Below, one piece after another: positions 32,317 through 42,878 of a stretch of 64,000 bases of DNA. The position numbers were made by a program, and so were the translations under genes. The notes under the pieces were generated by a model that did not search any database, had not been told where the DNA came from, and saw nothing but the letters and a program-made list of their open reading frames with translations. This stretch comes from Drosophila pseudoobscura (Eukaryota > Arthropoda > Insecta > Diptera > Drosophilidae): contig NC_046679.1 of NCBI RefSeq assembly GCF_009870125.1, forward strand, positions 12,276,001 through 12,340,000, in the 5' to 3' direction. Numbering within the stretch: position 1 is the stretch's first letter; every line of letters begins with the position of its first letter.

Positions 32317-35093
32317 ATGGGGGACATGTTCCGTAGTGAGGAAATGGCACTTTGCCAGATGTTTATACAACCAGAGGCTGCGTACACCTCTGTCTCTGAG
32401 CTGGGAGAAACCGGCTGTGTGCAGTTCCGCGACGTAAGTTCAGACTAGCTCAATGCCTTGCCAGACCCCTGACTAATGTCTGCTGCTTCCTGCTCCACAG
32501 CTGAACATCAATGTGAACGCCTTCCAGCGCAAGTTTGTGACTGAGGTGAGGCGCTGCGATGAGCTGGAGCGCAAGATCCGCTACATCGAGACGGAGATCA
32601 AGAAGGACGGCATCGTGCTGCCCGACATCCAGGACGACATCCCGCGGGCGCCCAACCCACGTGAGATCATCGACCTGGAGGCGCATCTGGAGAAGACCGA
32701 GTCGGAGATGATCGAGCTGGCCCAGAACGAGGTTAACATGAAGTCCAACTACCTGGAGCTGACCGAGCTGCGCAAGGTCCTCGAGAACACCCAGGGCTTT
32801 TTCTCCGACCAGGAGGTGCTCAACCTGGACTCCAGCAACCGCGGTGCCGGTGGTGACGAGGCAACTGCCCAGCATCGTGGACGCCTCGGCTTTGTCGCTG
32901 GTGTCATCAACCGGGAGCGTGTGTTTGGATTCGAGCGCATGCTGTGGCGCATCTCGCGCGGCAATGTGTTCTTGAAGCGCTCCGACCTGGATGAGCCTCT
33001 GAACGATCCGGCCACCGGTCATCCCATCTACAAGACGGTCTTCGTGGCCTTCTTCCAGGGCGAGCAGCTGAAGAACCGCATCAAGAAGGTGTGCACTGGG
33101 TTCCACGCCTCGCTGTATCCCTGTCCCAGCTCGCACAACGAGCGTGAGGAGATGGTGAAGAATGTGCGCACGCGCCTGGAGGATCTGAAGCTGGTGCTTA
33201 GCCAGACCGAGGATCACCGCAGCCGTGTCCTGGCCACAGTGTCCAAGAATCTGCCCTCGTGGTCGATCATGGTCAAGAAGATGAAGGCCATCTACCACAC
33301 TCTGAACCTGTTCAACATGGATGTGACCAAGAAGTGCCTCATTGGCGAGTGCTGGGTGCCCACCAAGGATCTGCCCGTCGTGCAGAAGGCGCTCTCCGAC
33401 GGTTCCGCGGCCGTGGGAAGCACCATTCCCTCGTTCCTCAACGTGATCGACACCAACGAGCAGCCGCCGACCTTCAACCGCACCAACAAGTTCACGCGCG
33501 GTTTCCAGAACCTGATCGACGCCTACGGAGTGGCCTCGTACCGCGAGTGCAACCCGGCCCTATACACGTGCATTACATTCCCCTTCCTGTTCGCCGTGAT
33601 GTTCGGCGATCTGGGCCACGGCCTGATCCTGGTTCTCTTCGGCGCCTGGATGGTGCTCTGCGAGCGCAAGCTTGCCCGCATCCGCAACGGCGGCGAGATC
33701 TGGAACATCTTCTTCGGCGGTCGCTACATCATCCTGCTCATGGGTCTGTTTGCCGTCTACACCGGCATCGTATACAACGACGTGTTCTCCAAGTCGATGA
33801 ATCTGTTCGGTTCGCGATGGGTAAACAACTACAACAGATCCACGGTTCTGACCAATCCGAGCCTGCAGCTGCCGCCCAACAGCTCCGCTGTAGGTGTCTA
33901 TCCCTTTGGCCTGGATCCCGTCTGGCAGCTGGCGGACAACAAGATCATCTTCCTCAACAGCTTCAAGATGAAGCTGTCGATCATCTTCGGTGTACTCCAC
34001 ATGGTGTTTGGCGTAAGCATGTCCGTTGTGAACTTCACACACTTCAAGCGGTACGCCTCAATCTTCCTGGAGTTCGTGCCTCAGATCCTTTTCCTTCTGC
34101 TGCTCTTCGGTTACATGGTGTTCATGATGTGAGTTATACGTTAAAAAAACCCACCCACAGCATCCGCTAAAACATAATTGTTATTTCAACCTGTGTAGGT
34201 TCTTCAAGTGGGTCACCTACGACTCCCACACAGACTTCCAGCCCCATACTCCCGGATGCGCCCCCTCAGTGCTGATCATGTTCATCAACATGATGCTGTT
34301 CAAGAACACGCCGCCACCGAAGGGCTGCAAGGAGTTTATGTTCGAGTCTCAGCCTGATGTGCAGAAGACCTTCGTCATCATGGGCCTCATTTGCATCCCA
34401 TGGATGCTGCTGGGCAAGCCGCTCTACATCAAATTCACTCGCAAGAGCAATGCCCACGTGAGTGCACACTCATATATCTTTCACTAATATGATTACTTAC
34501 TGTTTGTTCTCTGCTTTTATTTAGTCCAAACACAATGGCCAGTTGACTGGCAACATGGAGGTGGCCGAAGGCGAGACTCCCCTTCCAACGGGCTTCTCTG
34601 GCAACGAGGAGAGTGGCGGCGGCGGCGGCAACAGCCACGACGATGAGCCCATGAGCGAGATCTACATCCACCAGGCCATCCACACCATCGAATATGTGCT
34701 CAGTACCATCTCGCACACGGCCTCCTATCTCCGTCTGTGGGCTCTGTCCCTGGCCCATGCTCGTGAGTGTTAAAAGAACCTTCATACTATTACAGCCATC
34801 TAATGCTAATAACCAACCACTTTACAGAGCTGTCCGAAGTGCTGTGGAACATGGTGTTGTCGCTGGGCCTTAAGATGTCCGGCGTTGGCGGCATCATTGG
34901 ACTGTACATCATTTTCGGCGCCTGGTGCCTGTTCACCCTGGCCATTCTCGTCCTGATGGAGGGTCTGTCCGCTTTCCTGCACACCCTGCGTCTTCACTGG
35001 GTGGAATTCATGAGCAAGTTCTACGAGGGCCTGGGCTACGCCTTCCAGCCATTCAGCTTCAAGGCCATCCTGGATGGCGAGGAGGAGGAATAA
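32317..35093 (+). CDS. Vha100-2: V-type H+-ATPase 100-kDa subunit a
   Basis: Exons 32317-32433, 32501-34128, 34199-34457, 34525-34762 and 34828-35093 encode 835 residues, the usual length of subunit a. The N-terminal cytosolic half ([18 protein letters not shown].., coiled coil to about 380) is followed by the membrane half with [28 protein letters not shown]-type RLWALSLAH carrying the essential Arg of TM7 ([11 protein letters not shown], after [16 protein letters not shown]), and the acidic tail EEEE. It forms the proton half-channels of the V0 sector and targets the pump to membranes. The sequence matches Drosophila Vha100-2 as I remember it, better than the other Vha100 paralogues. A poly(A) signal AATAAA is at 35393-35398. 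Confidence 0.95.
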
Positions 35094-35398
35094 ACTGACC
35101 AGAAAGTGTTCAAGCCACTGCATGAATAATTAACTAGCCGAGCTTTGTTTTTCCAATTTATTTAATTTGTTTTGTTGAATGTTTTTGTTTTGTTTTTTTT
35201 CGGACATTGTCAGTATTGTGGTGCTCTTCCCACATCCCATGTTTTTTGTGCCCCTCCCTCCGTTCTAGTACCCAATTCTCCGCTTTGTATTCCATCCGGG
35301 GTCCAAGTATTCACCTGAGTTGTGCCTAGTATTCTCAAAGGAACAGTTTCAAAAGCAATAATTTGATATTCATTGTTATAAATAATAATTCTAATAAA

Positions 35399-37129
35399 TA
35401 TAAAGCAACGAAGAGAATAGCAATTGTTTATTTATTTTTCAATTAAGTCATTCCGGACCAGGTACACCTCATCATCGTGTGTGTGTGTGTGAGGTATGGT
35501 CTATATGGTTATGAATCATTTATAAATAATGCTCAAATTACGACTTTATAAAAGTCTATAATCCTAGGCCCTATTTTAATGTATGCCAATATCGATTGAA
35601 ATGATTAATTATAACTTTTTGTAGTTATCTGGTGGAGTTGGGGCCAATGAACACCATTATCATAATCAATCTTTATCAATTTATATAGCCAGGGCCGGTT
35701 TTATTGTTTATGATGCCGAGGACATACATGAGACGAGGCGCTTTGATATTGGAAGTCTGGACTTTTGGCGCCAAGGGCCTTAAAGCCGGGCCTGTGTATA
35801 GCATATGATTATATCATTACTGTGAGGTGTCATCAACGAAACGCTTACAAACTATATCAATGGTAATGATTACGTTCATTTATGATATATACATTTATTC
35901 AATATTGCATTCTTTGATAAGAATTTCATGACATTAATTGATTGATTATACATATATGTATGTTATCTAACGCTTTAATTATAATCGTACATGATTTCTT
36001 TACATTATTAGTTAGGTTTATTAAGAATATTCTTAATCAAGCTAGTGAAACCTCGATAATAGAAAATACTATTATATCTACCATCCCTTTCATCGACGAT
36101 GCACAGCTATTCTTCGCGACGGAAGAAGGACTGAGATCTCGAGAATGGGTATACGCCTACCTTGCAATCATCTCACATATCACTAATATATGAATGTAGA
36201 ATATTTAGTTCGGGAAGGAAATACTTTCTTGGGCATAGATATTGCAACGTATCCAATAACACATATAGTGGATTATATAGTAGAAAGTACTCCCTATTTT
36301 TATATTCCCAATCCGGAAAATACGAGCCGTAGAATCGTAACAATACTGATGATGTAAATTCATTCATGGGTATGGTCTCTCCTTCAGTAAAGCGTTATCT
36401 GAATACCATTGATCGGATCGGTCGAGCAGAATGACGAGCCCATGAGCGAGATCTGGATACACCAGGCTATCCACACCATAGAGTACATCCTGAGTACATC
36501 GAGTACATCCGATGTATTCTAGAACTTCCTAGACTTCATTGATTTCGCAATGCACAGAGAAAGGCCTTTCCGATAGTAGAAACATTGAAATTTGCAAAGA
36601 AGTACTTATCCCTCAACTTCAAAGAATTCTGACCCTGAATTTCTTAACATTTTTTAAGCAAGAAAACACCTATTTGAAGCAGGTATTCCTAAGGTCAGCC
36701 GCATACTCCCATCACCTTTGTATATATTTTGACCGTGATCGAGGACGATTAGGAAGGTCTGGCCAATATAACCGTAACCTTATTAGGTCACCGAATAGAA
36801 CCCATTAATAAAAATTGTTCTTTCATTTGGCGGCCCACTTCAGCGACGTGTTTGGTTTTTTGGTTTGGTCTATGGGTTTGGGTTTGGATTCGGGTTTCGG
36901 TTTTGGTTACGGTCTCGAAGCGTAAAAAGGTCATCTCGGCGCATTGAGGGCAGAGCTCAGCGGAAAATTCTTGCCGAGGGCCGCAGATTTCAGTGGAATT
37001 GGTGGAGCCACAGCTGCGGAATCCGAAACTATTTCCCGCGAATGTCGCCCCGCTCGAGGTTATTTAGCTTGGACCAGAGTGCAGCTCTGGCCAGTTGTGG
37101 GCCAAACGAGCTCCGGAAAGGTCTCTCTT
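35399..37129. other. Intergenic region
   Basis: AT-rich with a GT microsatellite at about 35478-35492 and the Vha100 relic at 36427-36498. No other domain-bearing ORF is seen. From about 36840 the sequence is likely promoter and 5' UTR of the heparanase-like gene (ggtttgg.. repeats at 36850-36910). Confidence 0.5.
36427..36498 (+). pseudogene. Relic of a second Vha100 gene
   Basis: These 72 bases read [20 protein letters not shown] then ILST, matching [23 protein letters not shown] of Vha100-2 (34642-34710) with many synonymous differences. The flanks on both sides do not align, so almost everything else of the gene is gone. In D. melanogaster Vha100-4 lies near Vha100-2 (recollection), so this may be what remains of that paralogue or of a lineage-specific copy. 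Confidence 0.75.
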
Positions 37130-40100
37130 ATGTTATACATGGAAATGCGGTGTCTTTATTTGGCTGTGCTGCTGTGCTCCTTGCTGGTTGTCTGCAGGGC
37201 GGACACCCTGGTCCAGCTTCACGTGAATCGTCCCTACAACGACGTGAACGAGAAGTTCGTGAGCTTCGCCGTGCGTCCGGAGGATCTGTACGATGCTCTG
37301 GACGGGAAGAACAGGAAGGCCGTGACCAGCATGGCCACTCTGCTCGGCGATGCTCACATCAAGTTCGTGGGCGACTTCTACTTTGCCACCAATGCACCCA
37401 CCCGCCTGCGCAATCCCACAAAGATCATATGGAAGGGCTTCAATCGCTGGACGCGGTAAGTTTGTGGCTAGCGCTCCGACTCCGGATTCCAATGGAAGCA
37501 TCTTTTTCCCATCTTTAAGTGCTGTTAACTGGACCATGATCATCCCCGTGCCGTATGCCCCGGACGAGTGGGACTCGATGCACACCCTGAAGATACTCAA
37601 CAGCTCCTACATGGTGGGCATCACGGACTGCATCTGGCAGCTGGGCACGGACTTTGGCACCTCGCGGGCCAAGGACTACGTGCAGGAGCTGCGCACCCTC
37701 AAGCTGATGACGGACACCTTCAAGCCGTACGTGGACGACTGGCGGGTGATGGGCGCAGACATCTCCGCGGGCAGCAGTGCGGAAGAGACGCGTAGATACG
37801 TGGACATGTCCAAGGACTTGAATGCAGCCTTTGGCTGGACGCAGTGAGTGTTTCCATTGAAGGTTCCCATAGAACCGATCCTAATTCTTTCCCTTCCCTT
37901 TCTCTATCAGGCCTGCCAATATGCTTCCGCAATCCAGCCTGGGAAGCTACATCTACGACAGTGATCCGGCTCTGAGGGCACTTCAGCAGCTGCGCGTCCC
38001 TCTGTGGCTGACTCTGCCCGAGGAGCGGTCCTCCTCGGCCCAGGCCATCAGCAAGCGACTGCTGGGTGACGAGACCACGGCTGCTCTACGCTGGGCCCAG
38101 ACCCTGGGAGATGCGGCCAGCAGCGGCTTTGATGTGATCTTCAAGAGGATGTCCCTCGTAGACTTTGAGCGCCCCACCTTCTCACTGTATGTGACGGCGT
38201 TGTTCAAGAAGGTCATGGGTTCAAGGGTGTTCCCGGCCAGGCCGCTGAACCTCTTCGCCCCCAGCAACAAGCTCTACACGCACTGCGCCAATGCCGTCTC
38301 CGGGGGATTGGCCTTCATGGTGGTCAACACGGAGGACCAGCCCATGACGATCACTGTCAGGAGCATGACACGCCTCGCCAGCAGCGAGATCTGGCAGTAT
38401 GTCCTTTCCGGTCTGGATGGTCGCGTGCAGCTGAATAATGTGAGGCTGACCCTAAACTCCACACTGCGGCCCCTGATCAAGGCCAACGATGCCAGCAAGC
38501 CCCTGCAGCTGATCACGCCGAGCATGTCGGTGGGCTTCTGGGTCCTGCCCACGGCCGACCTGGAGCACTGCCAGTTCACCGAGATCGAGACTGGCGACGC
38601 CAGCGGCGAGGCATCGACGGAGGCACGCCGCTCCAATCGCTACAGCTCCGCGGACCGACTGCTCCAGCGTCTGATCGAAGAGACGGCCGTCTCGAGAGGA
38701 TCCCTGCAGAGCACCATCAACCGGAACCGCCGATTCGTGCTGGACAAACAGGAAACGGACTCCCTGCTGGACCAGCTGCTGCAGCCGTTCAACCAGCCCA
38801 CAGCGTTGGCTCCTGCGAAGCGAGAGGCGCACAAGGAGTCAGCCAGTCAGCAGGTAAGGCCCCACGAGGCCATGGCCTGGTTGCACCAGGTGCTGGAACA
38901 GACCCGCGACGTGGCCAAGCGACGCGGCAGGCGCAGTGCCGCCAACTATGGCGGTCCCTACTTCTACAACCGGCACGGAAAGAAGACGGCGCTGACCAAG
39001 AAGATCACCGAGATCCGAAAGCCAGAGCGCAAGGCCAAACCCCTGTTCGACTTCGATGAGTTCGACGAGGAGAAGTTCTTCAAGAAGCTCGGCGAACAGA
39101 CTGAGGAGCCGCCGTCCTACACCCGCCTGCCCGAGGGCGATGTCCTTCTGCGGCACATCGAGTCGGTGGATGGGGAGGAGAGTGAGCAAGACGCGGAGCC
39201 AGTTGTCTACAGGAAGTACAAGCCCAAGTCCAAGACACAGCTCAAAATTATCCAACGATCTCTAGAGGATACAGAACCCGAGCAGGATAGGGAGCAGGCG
39301 CCCATGCCGGAGCAGGAGAGGGCTGAGGGACGTGGAAAGCTGCGACTACTTCCCACGGAGTTCTTCGAGGCCCTACCCGCACCCAAGCAGAGCAAACGCT
39401 TGAGTCTCGGAGCCACCCTTAACTCTTTGCTCTTTCCCGAACCCTTCTCTAGCAAGGCCAGCATAAGCAAGACCAAGTCCATGCCGCAGGAAGAGCCTGA
39501 GGAGGAGGTGGAGCCTCTAGCCAAGCGTCGTCCCGCGAAGATGGGGCATGCAGCCAACGACTTCCTGCAGGCGCAGCGAGAACTTGGCAAGAACTTCCTC
39601 AGCCACATCCACAAGCATGAGATCCCGTTGGACGATGAGCATGCTCAGGAGAGTTCCCTCGAGGCTGAGCCAGCTAAAAAACCCACTAACCAGAAATATT
39701 TTGGGGCCAAGGATGCGCTAGTACCGGTGCCAAAGCCTAAGCGGCTGACCCAAAAGGCGGACGAGAGCATCACGTCCTGGTGGGAGATGCCCTCTATGCG
39801 CCGGCGACGCGCACTGTCCATCGATCATTCTGACGATGAGGTGCGCTCCAACGCTATCGACAAAATGGATCGGGACGATATGCTGCCCCTGGGACGTTAC
39901 GCCTTTTACGAATACAAGGTTGATCAGCCGGTGGAGGAGCCCACTTCAGAACAGTCCACGGAGCCACCCAAAGATTCCAAAATCATGAGAATCAGCAAGA
40001 CCAGAACTCCGACAACCAGCCGCAAGACATCGCTCTCCGACACCCTGGTGTCGACGGTCAAGTCGAAGGTCTCCCGCTTCATGAACATCGTTTCTCGGCA

Positions 40101-40197
40101 CATGAGCGAGTGGTACAACACCCTCACCAGGCACCTGGACACCGAAACCGGTCCATCCCGGCCTGCCTTGAGCGTCAGCGGTAACTCCATCGATTAA
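37130..40197 (+). CDS. Secreted heparanase-like (GH79-fold) protein with long C-terminal tail
   Basis: Exons 37130-37455, 37520-37843 and 37911-40197. Starting at the ATG at 37145 gives 973 residues with a signal peptide (MRCLYLAVLLCSLLVVCRA); ATGs at 37130 and 37139 add up to five residues. Residues about 20-440 follow human heparanase in order: IKFVGD (heparanase YLRFGGT), DDWRVMGADIS (WELGNEPNS), VPLWLTLPEERSS (VWLGETSS), FSLYVTALFKKVMGSRVF (YWLSLLFKKLVGTKVL), LYTHCANAVSGG and a final PSMSVGFWVLPTADLEHC. The acid/base NEP and nucleophile GET are both lost, so it is probably a pseudoenzyme. The remaining ~530 residues are highly charged, contain several dibasic or tetrabasic sites and have no recognised domain. 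A poly(A) signal is at 40374. Confidence 0.8.
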
Positions 40198-40379
40198 TAT
40201 GCGATCAAAAGGAGTCCTTGAAGTGGTCTATTTGTATTCGAAGATTGGAATTGAAATTAAGTACAGAGTGAACTTAGCAATTAGTGTAAATATGTATTTA
40301 TGTACATTACCACCTAAACAACCTTAGTGGAATTCTATTTTTTTAGATAATGGAACCGTAATTATCTATTTCAAATAAA

Positions 40380-42054
40380 AACGCAGCAACAAGCCGGAGA
40401 ACTAGGTGAGCTTTGATTAAGCTTTTGCTAGGTCGATCGGCTTTTTATATTGTTCGAAGATCGAAGATACTATGCCACTGTACACGAAACAAAACAATTA
40501 AAAATTACTATAACATTAACATACTATTTCGCTTTATAACAACTGCCATGCCATTCAGTTATGTCAGAAGGAAATTCTATGTATCGAACGTATATATGTT
40601 GGAAAATGTATGGAAAAGAATGTACTTATAGATGGGACCTCTGGGGTTTCTAAATCTAATAAGATTGATATTTACCATAGGAAGAATAACTGCTTCTAAG
40701 CTGTGTGCATTGGTAAAGGTGTGGGTAATGTGATTTATGGGTCGTCAGACTTCTAGATTGCTATGATCTTACATCCGTACTGGGTTCTTATATCCGATAC
40801 TCGAAGAGAAGGAAGTATTTCCGACACTATAAAGTATACATACATATTTCTGTTCAGGCGAGTCGATATAGCTACATCTTGGTTTGAGATGATATGTAGC
40901 AAAAAAATGTAAACAGGAAAAATATTTTAAAATTGTGGGATAAACAAAGTGCAAGAATTTGCATCATAACACAACTATCGGTCGGTGATTCCACTCTTTC
41001 TCTCCATGTTTTTCCCATCTTTCATGACAAGTGCGAGCAAAATTGAGAGAGATCGCTGAAAGAGTTTGAGAGAGTATGCGGCAGTCTTGGGCTCCGATAC
41101 CAATTCCGGCGCTTAAGTATAATTATACTGTAATTAAGACTGTCACTCACAACGTTCCCGCACGGTCTTATTTCAGTTGTGGATTTCATTGCTTTGGGCA
41201 GAGAGAGAGAGAGAGAGCAATTTTTACCGTTACCATGATTCCCTTCCATTTTCAAGTTTTCCACTTCAGAATTCCAAATTCTCAATCTTCAGAATTCTTG
41301 TACCTGGATGTTTAAGTATTCGAAATTTGGAAAATATGCAATACATAGTGAAATATCAAAACAAATTCTGTTTGTCGATAAATAAGGTCTGTCTGTGTTG
41401 ATGGGGCCTGGAGAGCACTGATCATGCACCTCACAGTCTACGGCTCCAGGGCCAGTCTTTCTGTGTCTAAAATAAAGTTTAAATGCGCTTGTTTGGATTA
41501 TTTGTATACATTTTCAGTTAGTTTTACCAGATTTTTTCTCAATCTCGCCTTCTATTTTTCTCTATCTGCGTTTCATTCTGTGATACTCGTGTACTCACGG
41601 CTATAACCATGTTTAATTGACACATACCTCATTATTTTCAACATAATTTTTCCGTAATTATCCAAGAGGTTTTCCAAGCTTGCAAAAGCTCTCGCCAGAG
41701 GGCCCGCTTCTGTCTGGCTCTTTTGAGCTCTCTCTCTCTCCCCCGTTGAGACTCGCTCACCTTGGCTCTTTTTGAGGCCGCTCTTCGCGACCCCACTGGG
41801 AGAGCCGACCGACTGGCCTGGCCGAAGACTGGCACAAAGAGGATCCACAGAGAAGCGACTCTCCGCCACAGAAGCGGCGTTGAATCAAAGCTTTAAGTTG
41901 TTCCGCCGGGCCGGCCAACCTGTTACCATGGCCAACACGACGACAGCCAGCAACAACAACCGCAGAGGAAAGAGCAGCGAAAGCAACTATCATAGCGACT
42001 ATAACAATACCAATAAGTGGAGACGATCCGATCCGCAGCCTCGGCTCCGATCCG
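40380..42054. other. Intergenic region
   Basis: No gene recognised. A (GA)n run at about 41202-41217 and GAGA-rich tracts near 41730 occur upstream of the CG7675 promoter. A short open frame encoding an Asn/Arg-rich stretch (41772-42065) overlaps the promoter and is not supported. Confidence 0.5.
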
Positions 42055-42089
42055 TCAGTCTCTGAGCGAGCGTTCAAGGCGAAGGTTGT
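42055..42089 (+). promoter_or_regulatory. Inr + DPE core promoter of the CG7675 homologue
   Basis: TCAGTC at 42055-42060 is an exact Drosophila Inr (TCAKTY). With A+1 at 42057, the DPE window +28 to +33 (42084-42089) reads GGTTGT, which fits RGWYVT. It sits upstream of a donor (aaacag|gtgagt, 42216/42217), defining a non-coding first exon of about 160 bp. Confidence 0.55.
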
Positions 42090-42216
42090 TTCAGTATTTC
42101 AGTGTGGATCCCCAGAGTTCCGTTCCAATCAGTACCGCTCCCCGAAGCTAGAGCTAGTCCAAAGTGCAGGCCACAAGCAGTTGCAGCAGACTATAGATCA
42201 GTCCGGACCTAAACAG
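42057..42216 (+). other. Non-coding first exon of the CG7675 homologue
   Basis: It is bounded by the Inr and by the consensus donor aaacag|gtgagt. It contains no in-frame ATG leading into the dehydrogenase. It presumably splices to sequence just upstream of the ATG at 42879, or to the exon at 44165 in the shorter isoform. Confidence 0.45.
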
Positions 42217-42878
42217 GTGAGTGTTCATTAAACTTGTCGTGAGCTCTGGCCAAGTGATCTTCTGGGCCAAATTCAGCCAACAAGACACTAAAACGGGTCA
42301 GTTCTCTTTCTCGGCCTGGCTGAGACTGCACTCAGGGGCGGGGCGGGGTGCCTGGGCGCACTGGAAGGGGAGCGAGCGGCGCACGGAAGCGTAACCAGAG
42401 CCAGTCTTAAAGAAATCTTTTGTGACGTGGACAGGGAAAAACACAACACCAAACACCAGCGACTCAAACGAAAACACAACTCGACTCCACTCCACAACAT
42501 GAAATTTCAGACTTTCTTTCTCTCTTCTTACCCAACTTCTTTCGTTTGGACGCCAATGAACTTTGATTTCGGCTACAGACAGCGTTAAAAATACGTAATA
42601 ATAAGCCATCATAATTACGCAAAGTGAAAGTGTAAATTTCGACATTACAAATCGATTTCATAGCTATTGTAAAACTGATAGATGTCTGGGTCCAGACGAA
42701 CCGGACCGGTAAACCGAAAAAAATCCAAATAATCCAAAGACAAACTGGTTTGGGTTTTGGGGTTACCTTAAGAGAGTCGTGTCCGTCGTCGTCTGGCCTG
42801 TGTTGCCTCAAAACTAAGTATTATATAAACTGATTTCCATATTGTCACAAATACATAACACGCCATCATATTTATAGG

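Noticed and set aside
36061-36193. Open stretch before the Vha100 relic, tested as further Vha100 sequence
   Set aside because: No match to any part of subunit a on either strand.
36865-37518. 217-aa open frame over the start of the heparanase-like gene
   Set aside because: It runs in another frame, through the splice donor, and has no domain. The signal-peptide frame is the coding one.
41772-42065. 97-aa ORF upstream of the CG7675 homologue
   Set aside because: It overlaps the Inr at 42055 and has no homology; more likely promoter DNA.
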